A stretch of DNA of 51,804 nt from a gamma proteobacterium symbiont of Ctena orbiculata (GTDB lineage Bacteria > Pseudomonadota > Gammaproteobacteria > Chromatiales > Chromatiaceae). Each line of letters starts with the position of its first letter. The first letter of the stretch is position 1. This document shows positions 9,200 to 18,068 of this stretch, piece by piece. Below the pieces are notes generated by a model. That model saw only the letters and a list, made by a program, of their open reading frames with translations. It ran no database searches and was not told where the DNA came from. Both the position numbers and the translations under genes were made by a program. The DNA is taken from contig NATV01000128.1 of the NCBI GenBank assembly GCA_003094535.1, positions 1-51,804 of the forward strand. The letters run 5' to 3'.

Positions 9200-10164
9200 G
9201 AATTGACTTTCTTGGCCTTTCTCAGCAATGACTCGGGAAATCTGATTCCGCTTGTATCAAGGATTGCATGGTTGATCCAAATATCCCATTTACGGTTGGA
9301 AACGATGGGAATTTCCGTAGGCTTGGTCCCTTCCAGAATCGCCAACGCAGCCAATCCGGCCCACTCTCCATGCTCCTCCGGTACTTTCGTCAAACCGAGT
9401 ATGGTATAGGGCATCATCCACCCGTGGTTGGTCAGGGACAGGGTCTTGGTCGCTTTAGCCACGTGGTCGGTTACGGATTCCAAATTCCAGTCATTGATAC
9501 CGGAGTTGCTGCCGATGACAACAAAGTCGTACTCCTGGGCTTCGCTATAGGCGGTCAGCCAGTCACTCGTGGAATTCACCAATCGATGCTCCAGCGACAT
9601 GTTGTACTTCTCCGCCGCGCGCTGGAAGCGTCTCAGGTTCTTTTTTTCAGTCAGGGTGTTTGCGCCGATATAGATCGCTCGATGAGCGCCGCCCTGTATG
9701 TTTCTTGCTTTCTCAAACAGCGCATCGATGGGCGCCACTTCAACCATGCCGGTGGTATTGATGTAGGGAAAGCCATACTCATCGACATTCCAATTGACGC
9801 CGCAGAAGACGAATGGAATCTGGTGATCCTTGTAGAAGGGTTGGATGACATATTTGGCGGCATTGTCATCTGCTGTGATCACCACGTCGGGTTTCCAACT
9901 CTCGATAATACCTTTCGCTTTCAAGGCTGCACGCTTTTTCGAGGTTTCATCCTTGTGCCTTTTTGTATCCATGTCGAACTGCTTCAAGTCACATTTACCG
10001 TCCAAGGTCCCGCGCAGCCCGTTCTCAACGCCATCCGACCAGGCATAACCGGAATGGTAGGAGGAGATAAACAGGCATTTGCTGGCCATTGCTTGAGAGG
10101 AAATGGCCGGTAGCAGGAGAAGCAGGTAAACCAGGAAACGCTTAGTTATTCTATTTACAGCCAT
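9196..10164 (-). CDS. Periplasmic substrate-binding protein (TrpX-like ABC_sub_bind family)
   Basis: This 322-residue protein has a signal peptide (basic start, LLLLLPAISSQAMA) followed by a two-lobed binding fold. CLFISSYHSGYAWSDG and PDVVITADDNAAKYVI resemble the ABC_sub_bind/TrpX family of periplasmic binding proteins. The ATG at 10164 is preferred over an in-frame TTG six bases upstream because GGAG lies about 10 bases before it. No permease or ATPase gene is adjacent. Instead the stop codon overlaps the start of the CHASE-GGDEF-EAL gene, so a role as ligand receptor for that enzyme is more likely than transport. This role is inferred from context. Confidence 0.8.
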   Translation of the reverse strand: MAVNRITKRFLVYLLLLLPAISSQAMASKCLFISSYHSGYAWSDGVENGLRGTLDGKCDLKQFDMDTKRHKDETSKKRAALKAKGIIESWKPDVVITADDNAAKYVIQPFYKDHQIPFVFCGVNWNVDEYGFPYINTTGMVEVAPIDALFEKARNIQGGAHRAIYIGANTLTEKKNLRRFQRAAEKYNMSLEHRLVNSTSDWLTAYSEAQEYDFVVIGSNSGINDWNLESVTDHVAKATKTLSLTNHGWMMPYTILGLTKVPEEHGEWAGLAALAILEGTKPTEIPIVSNRKWDIWINHAILDTSGIRFPESLLRKAKKVNS

Positions 10165-10355
10165 ATTCAACTCACTCCATGTTCTATGGATTTGAATAAT
10201 AGTTCAGATGTGGTTTTCGAGATATATCGGCAGCGAATTGAAAACTTTACAAATCAGTCACTAAATGGGAATTCTATGCATAAGATTCCCAAAAACAGGC
10301 ATCCTATTGATTTTACTTGTAATTATCACTCATACCAAGACCCGGACAGGCCCGT
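10165..10355. promoter_or_regulatory. Probable promoter region of the binding-protein/c-di-GMP operon
   Basis: About 190 bp of AT-rich DNA separate the binding-protein start from the Nudix gene end. It is the only untranscribed-looking space upstream of the coupled pair, so their promoter is expected here. I could not pick convincing -35/-10 boxes. Confidence 0.35.
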
Positions 10356-10907
10356 TCAGGAGGCTCGATCATGTAGCGACGCGATTTTTCGGATCAGATC
10401 CGGCGCCTGCTCCAACTGCCTGACACGTTTCCATAATCTTTCAGGCCGGTATTCGTAGAGATCGAGCAGTTCGTCGGCACGGATCCATGTAAGCTCTCGC
10501 CGCTTCTTAAATCTACCCGTGGAGTCGTCCTGCCATTCCCTGTTCAGGTTCTCCACATCCCGGTAGGGGAATTCGATGAAATAGGTCCTCCAGCGTTTGG
10601 GCGGGGGGCGGTTGCACCACCAATCGGGATGCCGCGAGAGGGTTTTTTCAAACAACGCCTCAACGATCGGGATCTGATCGTTGACCTGATCGTAGTCCCG
10701 ACATGCCCGCTGCAGATCCCTGCTGAAATACATGGTCTCCGTCTCTTCGACAAACTCCCTTACCGCGGTCTGCCTAAACCCCTCACCCTCCCCGAGACCA
10801 CCGCCGAAATCGATCAGGTAGCCGGTTTTGCGGCCGCTAAACGTCGATTGAAAGAGAAAATGGACAGCGGTCTGGTGAACAGCGAAGGGAATCACACCGG
10901 CTCCCAT
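10356..10907 (-). CDS. Nudix hydrolase family protein
   Basis: This 183-residue protein has a Nudix box at residues 36-58. The G-x5-E-x7-REUxEE pattern is seen in GGLGEGE followed by REFVEETE, with the metal-binding glutamates Glu51, Glu54 and Glu55. The usual Gly after EExx is Glu57, a small deviation. The ATG at 10907 is preceded by AGGAGG with a 7-base gap, a strong ribosome binding site. The C-terminal half is long and rich in W, R and Y, and looks lineage-specific. Nudix enzymes cleave nucleoside diphosphate derivatives; the substrate cannot be told. The next gene to the right diverges from it. Confidence 0.8.
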   Translation of the reverse strand: MGAGVIPFAVHQTAVHFLFQSTFSGRKTGYLIDFGGGLGEGEGFRQTAVREFVEETETMYFSRDLQRACRDYDQVNDQIPIVEALFEKTLSRHPDWWCNRPPPKRWRTYFIEFPYRDVENLNREWQDDSTGRFKKRRELTWIRADELLDLYEYRPERLWKRVRQLEQAPDLIRKIASLHDRAS

Positions 10908-11130
10908 AGGTAAGCCTCCTCTCGAGTGAACTGGCCTAGATCAAGACTGCTCGCACGACGCATCCAGGCACCAAGTAATCGTCAGCCCTGACGGCAATCG
11001 ATATCAAGTGGCGATCATACCCAAACAGTAGTCCATCAATCGTCTTTTTTTCACCTGCTCCCGCTGATCACGGATGGTTCTCTTCCAAGGTCATCTTGCC
11101 GATACGCTTTTTACTGACCAAAATCTGATT

Positions 11131-12015
11131 ATGGTTACCGAAACCTACAGTCGCCGCCTGCTCTCGCCCTTTCACGGATTACAACAGGTAATCTCCGTTG
11201 AGGGCGGTATCGCGGAGAGTATGGATGGCTGGAATTGGAAACTCTATGTCGCCGATGAGAGCATTGTCAGCCACACCGGCCTTTCGGAGATCGTATACGG
11301 CAGCTGGAATCCGCTTAACGGCCTCAGCCGCTCACGCATTCGAGGTGCCATGCCGTCATGCATCATCGAGCAGATGGGCCACCGCCTGCTGAAGGCTGTC
11401 CAACGCCATGCCGATTCCATACCCTTCGCGAGTTTGGATGAGTTCGAGTTATGGCTGCTGGACGAAGAGAGCGGCACCCCGTTGGCTCTCCTCGACAGCG
11501 CCCTCGCAGACGACACCCTCGCGCCTCACGACAATCCAACCTGGTACCCTGGTGGTCAGGCGGGCAGGGGATTCTGTTCCCAATCGGGCAACACCGAGGA
11601 CCTGATACGGCTGATCAAGCGTGCCTCCGGGAAACAGTCGGCGGCGGTCTGGATCAAACGCAAAAGTGACGGCACCGGCAGCGACCAATACGGCGCCCAC
11701 TATCCCAGCTGGATGTTCCCGACGTTGCTGCTGCGCGAGCGCTGGGAGGATATGAAGCAACAGCAGTTAATCTCCGATTTCCTCAATTGGCAGGCCCCCT
11801 GGCTACTCCAGCTGCCGCTCAACCCTGAGACCCGTATCCAGCTCGAGGAGGCGGCCTGGGATCGCCCGTTTGAAACCAGCCGCGTCTACCGTCTGTTTCC
11901 AGAGATAATCGATGAGAAGGGGTTGACGACCACCCGCGTCAAGGCCCGGATAATGCGGCACGACGCCCCCGCGCAACAGGTCAACGAACCCTTCTATCCC
12001 TTCGTCAACGAATAG
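11131..12015 (+). CDS. Conserved-looking protein of unknown function
   Basis: I do not recognise this family. The protein is about 294 residues if started at the ATG at 11131. An in-frame ATG at 11074 would add 19 residues, but the codons there are AT-rich at third positions, unlike the body. No signal peptide or membrane segment is visible. Many aromatic residues and a GFCSQSGNTEDLIRLI stretch suggest a folded soluble enzyme or binding protein. Codon use matches its neighbours. It is divergent from the Nudix gene and convergent with the patatin gene. Confidence 0.65.
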   Translation: MVTETYSRRLLSPFHGLQQVISVEGGIAESMDGWNWKLYVADESIVSHTGLSEIVYGSWNPLNGLSRSRIRGAMPSCIIEQMGHRLLKAVQRHADSIPFASLDEFELWLLDEESGTPLALLDSALADDTLAPHDNPTWYPGGQAGRGFCSQSGNTEDLIRLIKRASGKQSAAVWIKRKSDGTGSDQYGAHYPSWMFPTLLLRERWEDMKQQQLISDFLNWQAPWLLQLPLNPETRIQLEEAAWDRPFETSRVYRLFPEIIDEKGLTTTRVKARIMRHDAPAQQVNEPFYPFVNE

Positions 12016-12080
12016 CCTTGCAGTTTTAGAGCCTGCCGCCATGGGTTGCCACCCGGTGCGGATCGGCCAGGCAACTCCAC

Positions 12081-13037
12081 TCAACGATCAAACAGGCGGT
12101 CTAGCGCGGGACGCATGCGCTTGACCTCCCTGGAGCCCTCTTCGATTGCCATTTCCGCCTCATCGAATTCCATCAGTCCCAACTTCGACAGGCGCGGGGT
12201 CAGTATCACCTCCGGTGGATCACCAGCCATGCGACTGCGGGTTATACGGTCCTGCATGATATTGATCGAGCTGGCCAGTACCTCATAGAGCCCGGGAACG
12301 CTCCGGCTTTCGCCCAACAGACGGGTCTTCAGTTCCTGCTTCCGCGCAGAGAGGCCGCTCATCAGCTGCCCGGTGATACGGCCCCAGAGGTCGTTTTCAA
12401 GCTCGCCCCCCGCGTCATCATCGGCTTTGTGTCGACTGCCGGTACCATTGCGCAGGTGCTTGCCAAGTATGTCACCGTTGAGATTGACCGCAATCACGAT
12501 ATCCGCGCCCATGGCCCGGCAGAGTGAAACGGGTACGGGATTGGCCAGACCGCCATCCACCAGCCATCGACCCTGATGCTGCAGCGGGGTGAACAGACCG
12601 GGCAAGCTGATTGATGCCCTTACCGCCTCCATTACGGGTCCCTGGCGAAACCAGATCTCCCTTCCCGTCTCCAGGTCTGTCGCCACCACACCGAGCTGAC
12701 GCCGCAGTCCCTCGAAGTCAAGATCCTTGACATACCAGCTGATGAAATCGGTCAGCCTGTCACCTTGAATCAACCCCCCGCCCAACAGTGAGGGATCGAG
12801 AAACCTGATGATCTCCTTCCAGCTCAGGGAGCAGGTCCAGTTCTGCAGCAGCTCCAGCTTGTCCGCGGCATAGGCTGCGCCCACCAAGGCACCGATGGAG
12901 CTTCCGCTGACAATATCGGGCTCAATTCCCAGTTCAGAGAGGCCGTTGATGATTCCTATATGCGACCAGCCGCGGGCCGCACCGCTTCCCAGTGCCAGAC
13001 CGACCTTGATTTCCACCTTATTACCACCCTGCACCAT
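12081..13037 (-). CDS. Patatin-like phospholipase (RssA-like)
   Basis: This 318-residue protein has the patatin layout. The Gly-rich oxyanion loop LGSGAARGWSHIG is at 16-28, the nucleophile elbow GSSIG at 45-49 with Ser47, and the dyad aspartate in VDGG at Asp161. The family are serine lipid acyl hydrolases; RssA-type members are cytoplasmic or membrane-associated. No signal peptide is present. The C-terminal third (after ~200) is charged and probably helical. It could also start at an in-frame GTG at codon 8. It is the last gene of a minus-strand group that includes the HAD and methyltransferase genes, about 90 bp downstream of the HAD gene. Confidence 0.85.
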   Translation of the reverse strand: MVQGGNKVEIKVGLALGSGAARGWSHIGIINGLSELGIEPDIVSGSSIGALVGAAYAADKLELLQNWTCSLSWKEIIRFLDPSLLGGGLIQGDRLTDFISWYVKDLDFEGLRRQLGVVATDLETGREIWFRQGPVMEAVRASISLPGLFTPLQHQGRWLVDGGLANPVPVSLCRAMGADIVIAVNLNGDILGKHLRNGTGSRHKADDDAGGELENDLWGRITGQLMSGLSARKQELKTRLLGESRSVPGLYEVLASSINIMQDRITRSRMAGDPPEVILTPRLSKLGLMEFDEAEMAIEEGSREVKRMRPALDRLFDR

Positions 13038-13129
13038 CGCTACACCACATTGCCTCAGTAAGCAGGTTCCCAGGACCTATCGGGTTAGTGTCCGCAGGCC
13101 CCGGCTAGTGAGTATACAGCAGGCCGGTT

Positions 13130-13810
13130 TCAGGAGATATCCAATGCATGCAGCACACGCTGCTTCAGCTCCAGGGGCTGGCGGGAGATCAAGGCGGCGG
13201 GAACACCGATCTTCTTGGTCAATCGCTGATAGCTTTCGAAGCCGAATGAGACCATGAAGGGGTGCATCCCGGAACCGATGGCGGCCACATAGTCGCACTT
13301 CTCATCACCCGTGGCATAGGCACGGGCTGGATTTATCTTGAGACTCTCGCGTATGGCCTGGAATGCGCTGAGCTTCTGCTTTCTCAACGGCAGGTGAATG
13401 AGAAAATCGAGACCGCTCACATCGACGCCATTGCGCCGATAGAGTTGGTGCAATGTCTTTTCCGGTTCATTGGTAATATTGCGGGTAATCATCCCTACGC
13501 GAAGTTCGGGCTGCGCGACCAGCCTGTTGATCATCCCCCCCATGCCCTCGAACAATTGGGCCTGCTCCCGGTAAATTTCGGTGAGGGTGTTGATCAACGC
13601 AATCCGCTGCTTCTCCTTCAGCTGCTTACGCAGATTTTTCGGCAGCTCTTTCAAGCCTCCGATATATTTAAAGATCTTGCGCCGATCCTGAAAACGTTCG
13701 ATATCGCCTATATCCATATTGTGCGCCTTGAATGCAAGGTTGATCGCCTCAAACGCGTCGATGGTGGTGCCATCCGCATCGAGAATAATGAGACGATGTT
13801 GCTCGAACAT
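13130..13810 (-). CDS. HAD-superfamily hydrolase
   Basis: This 226-residue protein has HAD motif I as LDADGTTID (Asp11 nucleophile, Asp13), motif II in VGMITRN, and a later GDEKCDYVAA acidic motif. The cap region between ~20 and ~95 is helical, as in phosphatase-type HADs. The ATG at 13810 was chosen because it leaves a 14-base gap after the upstream methyltransferase stop. A longer reading frame to 13891 would run into that gene. Substrate unknown; a small phosphorylated metabolite is the family default. Confidence 0.8.
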   Translation of the reverse strand: MFEQHRLIILDADGTTIDAFEAINLAFKAHNMDIGDIERFQDRRKIFKYIGGLKELPKNLRKQLKEKQRIALINTLTEIYREQAQLFEGMGGMINRLVAQPELRVGMITRNITNEPEKTLHQLYRRNGVDVSGLDFLIHLPLRKQKLSAFQAIRESLKINPARAYATGDEKCDYVAAIGSGMHPFMVSFGFESYQRLTKKIGVPAALISRQPLELKQRVLHALDIS

Positions 13811-13824
13811 GCGCAGGTCCCGAT

Positions 13825-14481
13825 TCAACAAAAAACCACCTCGGCATGGGTCCCGAAACGACCGATTCGACTCGCCTTCACGCAACGACACTCGGTCCAG
13901 GCATCGATAATGTGCTGTTCAGCCCTGCGGTGTGTGTCGTCCATGAGGATGGTGCAATCCCCGGCCAGATGGTCGATCATGGTCGGCAGCAGTCCGTAGC
14001 GCCCTCCCGGATTGCTGCTCGGCGGACCATCGCATACCACCAGTGCAATCTTGTCGATCAAAAGGTCCCGCGGTATGCGATACCACCGATATCCCTCGTA
14101 GTCGACCAATGGGGCGTGAATCAGGGTTACATGGGAAAACCCGAGGTAGTCGAGGATCCTCTGCAGGTGGTCATGCCAGGTTTTGTTGTGTTCCAAGACG
14201 ATGAACTGGCGATCCGTCGACCTGCACAGCATCGCCACCAGCAACGTGGTCGCACCCGAACCACACTCGAGAATTGCACCTTGCGAGCGCACGACATGTC
14301 CGCCCACATGGCGTAAGTAGGATAGTCCGGCGGCATAGCCGAGGTTTCCCCACGCCAAGGCGAGGAGCAGAATATCCAAGCCGCTCGGCGCCCGATTCGA
14401 CCTTCTCCCCGAGAAGCGGACAGCCACCTTTGACAACAAGGTCGCCTTGATGGGAAATAACCTGTCTCTCAACCAATTCAC
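13825..14481 (-). CDS. Class I SAM-dependent methyltransferase-like protein
   Basis: This 218-residue protein has a Rossmann methyltransferase motif I (ILECGSGATT, Glu72-Gly74-Gly76), a following acidic position in FIVLEHN, and VVCDGPP as a motif II/post-II candidate. DDTHR near the C-terminus resembles the metal-binding region of some macrocin O-methyltransferase-like proteins. The start codon is GTG at 14481. It is followed closely by the HAD gene, so both are likely on one transcript. The acceptor substrate is not evident. Confidence 0.75.
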   Translation of the reverse strand: MNWLRDRLFPIKATLLSKVAVRFSGRRSNRAPSGLDILLLALAWGNLGYAAGLSYLRHVGGHVVRSQGAILECGSGATTLLVAMLCRSTDRQFIVLEHNKTWHDHLQRILDYLGFSHVTLIHAPLVDYEGYRWYRIPRDLLIDKIALVVCDGPPSSNPGGRYGLLPTMIDHLAGDCTILMDDTHRRAEQHIIDAWTECRCVKASRIGRFGTHAEVVFC

Positions 14482-14645
14482 AAGATAACCGCATTACTAG
14501 CCAACAACGTGTAAAGAGATCTTAACCTAATGCTGTTACAGTCATATTGCGTGAATGACGTTTATCTGTTCCAGAGTCTGTTAACACTCGTTCGATTGCC
14601 GCCGCGCTACCGGAAACAGCGGCGTGCAATGACAGGGAGGGAAAG

Positions 14646-14831
14646 ATGATTGAATGGGAACGTTTAGACAAACAGGAGCAGATCAAGCTCCGGGATGCCT
14701 TCGGCCACTATCTCGACACACTCCCACCCACCTGTTCACTCGACATGAAGATTGCCCGCTTTCAGGAGTGGTTAAGCCAGAAAGGCATTCGTTACCATGA
14801 TCGGATCAAAGCGGACAGCAGCAGACCCTAG
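14646..14831 (+). CDS. Small protein of unknown function (61 aa)
   Basis: A strong ribosome binding site (AGGGAGG, 14634-14640) lies 5 bases before the ATG, which is the main reason to accept this short gene. The product is highly charged and probably helical, with a single Cys in TCSLDMKIARF. No known domain is recognised. Its TAG stop lies in one arm of an 8-bp inverted repeat whose other arm holds the stop of the convergent gspB-like gene, and it begins the CTAGGG motif shared with the 66-aa gene at 18069. Confidence 0.6.
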   Translation: MIEWERLDKQEQIKLRDAFGHYLDTLPPTCSLDMKIARFQEWLSQKGIRYHDRIKADSSRP

Positions 14832-14862
14832 GGCCTGTTAACACTAACCCAATCGGCCCTAG
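14828..14862. repeat. Inverted repeat holding two convergent stop codons
   Basis: CTAGGGCC (14828-14835) and GGCCCTAG (14855-14862) form a perfect 8-bp stem with a 19-base loop. The TAG stops of the 61-aa gene (plus) and of the gspB-like gene (minus) are each inside an arm. There is no T run, so intrinsic termination is uncertain. Confidence 0.5.
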
Positions 14863-15764
14863 TACTTGTCACGCAGCAGCCTAACGAAGCCGTTGCCGTA
14901 GTCGACGATGATACCGTCGCGGTTGATCTCATGGAGCCGGTAGCCGCTCGAACCCAGGGTGTCGCCTTCGCTGTAGCGACGCATGTCTATGATGACAAAT
15001 CGCTGGGAAGACTCATCGTTGTAGACATGGATTGTGGTTTTGAGCTGTTCCAGCTTGTTGCGCAATCCTTGCTCCAATTCCCAGATCAACGGGATCTCCG
15101 CTTTTGCGGCCTCTTGGTTTTCACTTTCATCCGCCACAGCCGGTTCGACTGCATCGAGCCCAGCGTTATCCGCCTTAGCCGATGCATCGGTCCGCTCAGG
15201 GGTGATGCCGGCGCTTGGTGGCTTGGCAATCGCCACCACGGGTGATGATTTCGGCTCCGCAGCGCTTGGCACAGAAGGCGATTGATCAACCTGGGCAGCC
15301 GCGCGGCGCTGCGACGGCCTCGCCGTTTCGACATTCCGCTTTGGCAGATCCCGCCCCTTACTCCGTTGCTTCTCGCTCAGCACGGCCTCGCTGACCAACG
15401 GCTGCTGATTGGGACGGCTGCTGCTGCGGATACGCTCAGCGGTTAACCGATCTTTTTTCACCGCCGGTTGTTCAGCTTGCGTCGTCTCTACCCCGCCGGT
15501 CTGCGTCGCCTCCCGGGTTGACCGGGGTTCCTCTGCCTCGATTTGCACCTGCTTGGTCTGAGACAGCGGACCCCCACCACCGTCGCCGGCAGGCAACAGC
15601 AGCCAGAGAATAACCAGAATCGATAGCAGAACCAAAACGATAGCCAGCAGCAGAATCGGCATCGACTCACGCTTATCGGGTAGCTGCGTCTGCGGCAGGA
15701 TGTTCTCTTTCCCCGGCTGTCTCTCCTGTGAGGCCCTTTCCAGTGCATCGAGTATGGAAGACAT
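14859..15764 (-). CDS. gspB: GspB-like type II secretion assembly protein
   Basis: This 301-residue protein begins SSILDALERA, typical of GspB/ExeB proteins, and has one membrane helix (~35-60). A long Pro/Ser/Ala/Glu-rich periplasmic linker (~65-210) follows. The C-terminal domain (~220-301) contains IHVYNDESSQRFVIID and GYRLHEINRDGIIVDY, matching the GspB C-terminal fold. GspB works with the ATPase GspA/ExeA to assemble the secretin through the peptidoglycan. The gene starts 1 base after the exeA stop codon. No secretin or other gsp gene is in the window, so the rest of the system must be elsewhere. Confidence 0.85.
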   Translation of the reverse strand: MSSILDALERASQERQPGKENILPQTQLPDKRESMPILLLAIVLVLLSILVILWLLLPAGDGGGGPLSQTKQVQIEAEEPRSTREATQTGGVETTQAEQPAVKKDRLTAERIRSSSRPNQQPLVSEAVLSEKQRSKGRDLPKRNVETARPSQRRAAAQVDQSPSVPSAAEPKSSPVVAIAKPPSAGITPERTDASAKADNAGLDAVEPAVADESENQEAAKAEIPLIWELEQGLRNKLEQLKTTIHVYNDESSQRFVIIDMRRYSEGDTLGSSGYRLHEINRDGIIVDYGNGFVRLLRDKY

Positions 15765-15765
15765 T

Positions 15766-17577
15766 TCAGCCCCCCGTCCGCAGCAATACCGGTTTCGTGG
15801 AATCGGCCACGCTACCGTTCAATTGAATCAAAGTCTGCTTGCCGACAACACCATCCGCGATCAGACCCTGGGCGCGTTGAAAACGCATCACCCGCCGCTG
15901 TGTCTCGAGATCGAATGTTGCATTCGCTGGATCGAAACGGGTCTCGATCCCCTCGATACGGTCCAGCATCGATATCAGCCATGCCACATCCTGACCCACT
16001 TGTCCGATACTCAAGCGGTCGCTGCTGAGCTTGGGCGGGCGCCACAAGATGATGTAACTGCCGCTCCAGAGCCGCTCTATCTCCTTGCGCGAAAACTCAA
16101 AGCGGCGGCCGTTCAGGTCGAGGGTCACCACATCCTCGGTGAGCGCAGTGGCAACCACATTGTAGCGTTGGCCGTCATCCATGATCAGTTCCAGCACCGC
16201 AGGCCTGTCATAGTAGGCCAGGCTTTGCCAGGAACCGCGCCCGTAGATGCAGCTCAAGCCCACCTCTTCCGCCCTGTCACAGGCGGAACGCTTTTCACCT
16301 TCGAGGGGATAGACTCGCTGCCAATAGCCAAACAGGGTGGTGAATGCGCTGTTCTCACCACCCATCATGCTGCTCAATCCAGGTTTACCCGCTACCGCCG
16401 CCGACTCCCCTGCTGGCTGCACGGATGTCGCGAGCAGATCCTCTGCCGAAGCCAAGGCCGCGGCATCCGTGGTTTTCAGCACCACCTCGGGTTGAGTCGG
16501 CACTGCCATTTCCGGCGCCGAGGGCCGCAGCGGCGCTGCTGCGGATTCCGCAGCCACCGCAAGCCGTTGCCCCTTGGCCGCCGCTGTCGTCGATTGCTCC
16601 TCAGTTTTTTCCGTTTGAGGCGGATTCTCAGACCGCACCGCGGATGAAGAGAGATAGGGGAAGCCGGGCAACAGGCGATCGACGTTCCATAGCAGCAGCC
16701 CCGCCAGGGTACAGCCAAGCAGCGCCACAGTGATCCAGGCCCAGGTCAGCTGGCGGTTGCCACCCCCCCCCAAACCGCTCAGTTCATAGTAGACCTGAGC
16801 GACCATACTCCTGGTTATCTGCTTGCTGTCTTTGGCGTAGGCCAGCAGCATGCCCCGATGACAGAGGATATTGATCAACCTGGGAACACCGCCGCTGTAG
16901 CGATAGAGGCTCTGCAGGGCACCGGCGCTGAACAGTGGCTGGGTCAATCCGGCAACCCTGAGGCGGTGCAGCACATAGGCACGGGTCTCGGAACGGGAAA
17001 GCGGAGTCAGGTGATAGCGTGCCGTCACCCGCTGCGCCAGTTGTCGCAATCTCGCCTGCTGCAGCAGATCCTTCAGTTCGGATTGACCGACAAGGATGAT
17101 CTGCAGCAGTTTATGCTTCTCTGTCTCGAGGTTGGTAAGCAGCCGGATCTGTTCCAGTGACTCGTAACTGAGATTCTGCGCCTCATCGATGATGACCACG
17201 GTGCGCCGTCCCTGACTGTGGCTCTCCAAGAGAAAGGCATTGAGGAAATCGACAATCTCCTTGATGCTGTTGCAGCCCAGGGGGTAGAGGATCTTCAGTT
17301 CATCACAGATTGCCGCAACCAGTTCCAGCGGGCTGAGGCGGGGATTGAAGATAAATGCCACATCGACAGCCCTCGGCAGATCCGCCAGCAGTTTGCGGCA
17401 GAGCAGGGTCTTGCCCGTGCCGACGCCACCGGTAAGCTGCAGAAAACCGCCTCCCTCGGTCACCCCATAGAGGAGATGGGCGAATCCATTGCGGTGCCTC
17501 TCGCTCAGAAAGAGGTACTTAGGATCCGGTGTAATGGAGAAGGGATCTTCAGTAAGTCCGAAATATTCCTGATACAT
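15766..17577 (-). CDS. exeA: ExeA/GspA-family AAA ATPase with peptidoglycan-binding domain
   Basis: This 603-residue protein has an AAA domain (~1-265) with Walker A GGVGTGKT at 50-57 and Walker B VVIIDEAQ near 126-133. A membrane helix follows at ~275-297, then a low-complexity periplasmic linker and a C-terminal region ending in a PG_binding_1 motif (RRVMRFQRAQGL...DGVVGKQT). The start MYQEYFGLTEDPFSITPDP is the family hallmark. With the gspB-like gene it should form the complex that places the type II secretin in the outer membrane. Long ExeA-type proteins of this form also occur in MSHA/type IV pilus loci, so the secretion role is inferred. Confidence 0.88.
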   Translation of the reverse strand: MYQEYFGLTEDPFSITPDPKYLFLSERHRNGFAHLLYGVTEGGGFLQLTGGVGTGKTLLCRKLLADLPRAVDVAFIFNPRLSPLELVAAICDELKILYPLGCNSIKEIVDFLNAFLLESHSQGRRTVVIIDEAQNLSYESLEQIRLLTNLETEKHKLLQIILVGQSELKDLLQQARLRQLAQRVTARYHLTPLSRSETRAYVLHRLRVAGLTQPLFSAGALQSLYRYSGGVPRLINILCHRGMLLAYAKDSKQITRSMVAQVYYELSGLGGGGNRQLTWAWITVALLGCTLAGLLLWNVDRLLPGFPYLSSSAVRSENPPQTEKTEEQSTTAAAKGQRLAVAAESAAAPLRPSAPEMAVPTQPEVVLKTTDAAALASAEDLLATSVQPAGESAAVAGKPGLSSMMGGENSAFTTLFGYWQRVYPLEGEKRSACDRAEEVGLSCIYGRGSWQSLAYYDRPAVLELIMDDGQRYNVVATALTEDVVTLDLNGRRFEFSRKEIERLWSGSYIILWRPPKLSSDRLSIGQVGQDVAWLISMLDRIEGIETRFDPANATFDLETQRRVMRFQRAQGLIADGVVGKQTLIQLNGSVADSTKPVLLRTGG

Positions 17578-18068
17578 AGTGACAGGTAAATGCTCTAATT
17601 TTCCACCGGAGATTAGTCATGCACCCTCGGTAACGCGGACCCGGTCGACGATCGATGACCATCGCTCACAACCGAGTATACCTAAACACTTCGAGATAGC
17701 TTTCGGCAAGTGAAATGAGAGTTAAATCTCATTTTGAGAAATTAGTGATTAAATTTTCCATTGGCGTTGAAAAGTAATCAGAAAAAAAAGCTTACGTGTT
17801 GTCAACAAGGGTAAATATTCAGAGGAATTTGCCGACTAAATAATTGAGTCAAAAGGGTTGCCGCAAGATTTCAGGCTCCCGTCTCAATCCTGAAAAATAG
17901 GCTCCGAGTCCGATGCAGAAGGCAACCTTTGATGTGAAGCAGTTAATTTATCACGAATGAAATAGGCAATTTATCACACATATCAACCAATACTTTTCAA
18001 AATTCGCTTGTAATATATTGATATTTTGCTAATTTTCTAAGTACAAATGACCGTTTGAGTTAACGACA
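17578..18068. other. Intergenic region between exeA and the 66-aa gene
   Basis: About 490 bp of AT-rich DNA. It must contain the exeA promoter (minus strand) near 17580-17750; no clear boxes were fixed. A compact inverted-repeat structure at 17852-17930 is listed separately. No gene was found. Confidence 0.5.
17852..17930 (+). ncRNA. Candidate structured RNA element (unidentified)
   Basis: An outer stem pairs GGTTGCC (17856-17862) with GGCAACC (17921-17927) and can be extended by AAAGG/CCTTT with one bulge. An inner stem pairs TTTCAGG (17869-17875) with CCTGAAA (17889-17895). A GGCTCC word occurs twice inside. The nested layout is riboswitch- or sRNA-like but fits no class I recognise. Transcription is not shown; the strand is a guess based on the downstream plus-strand small gene. 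Confidence 0.25.
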
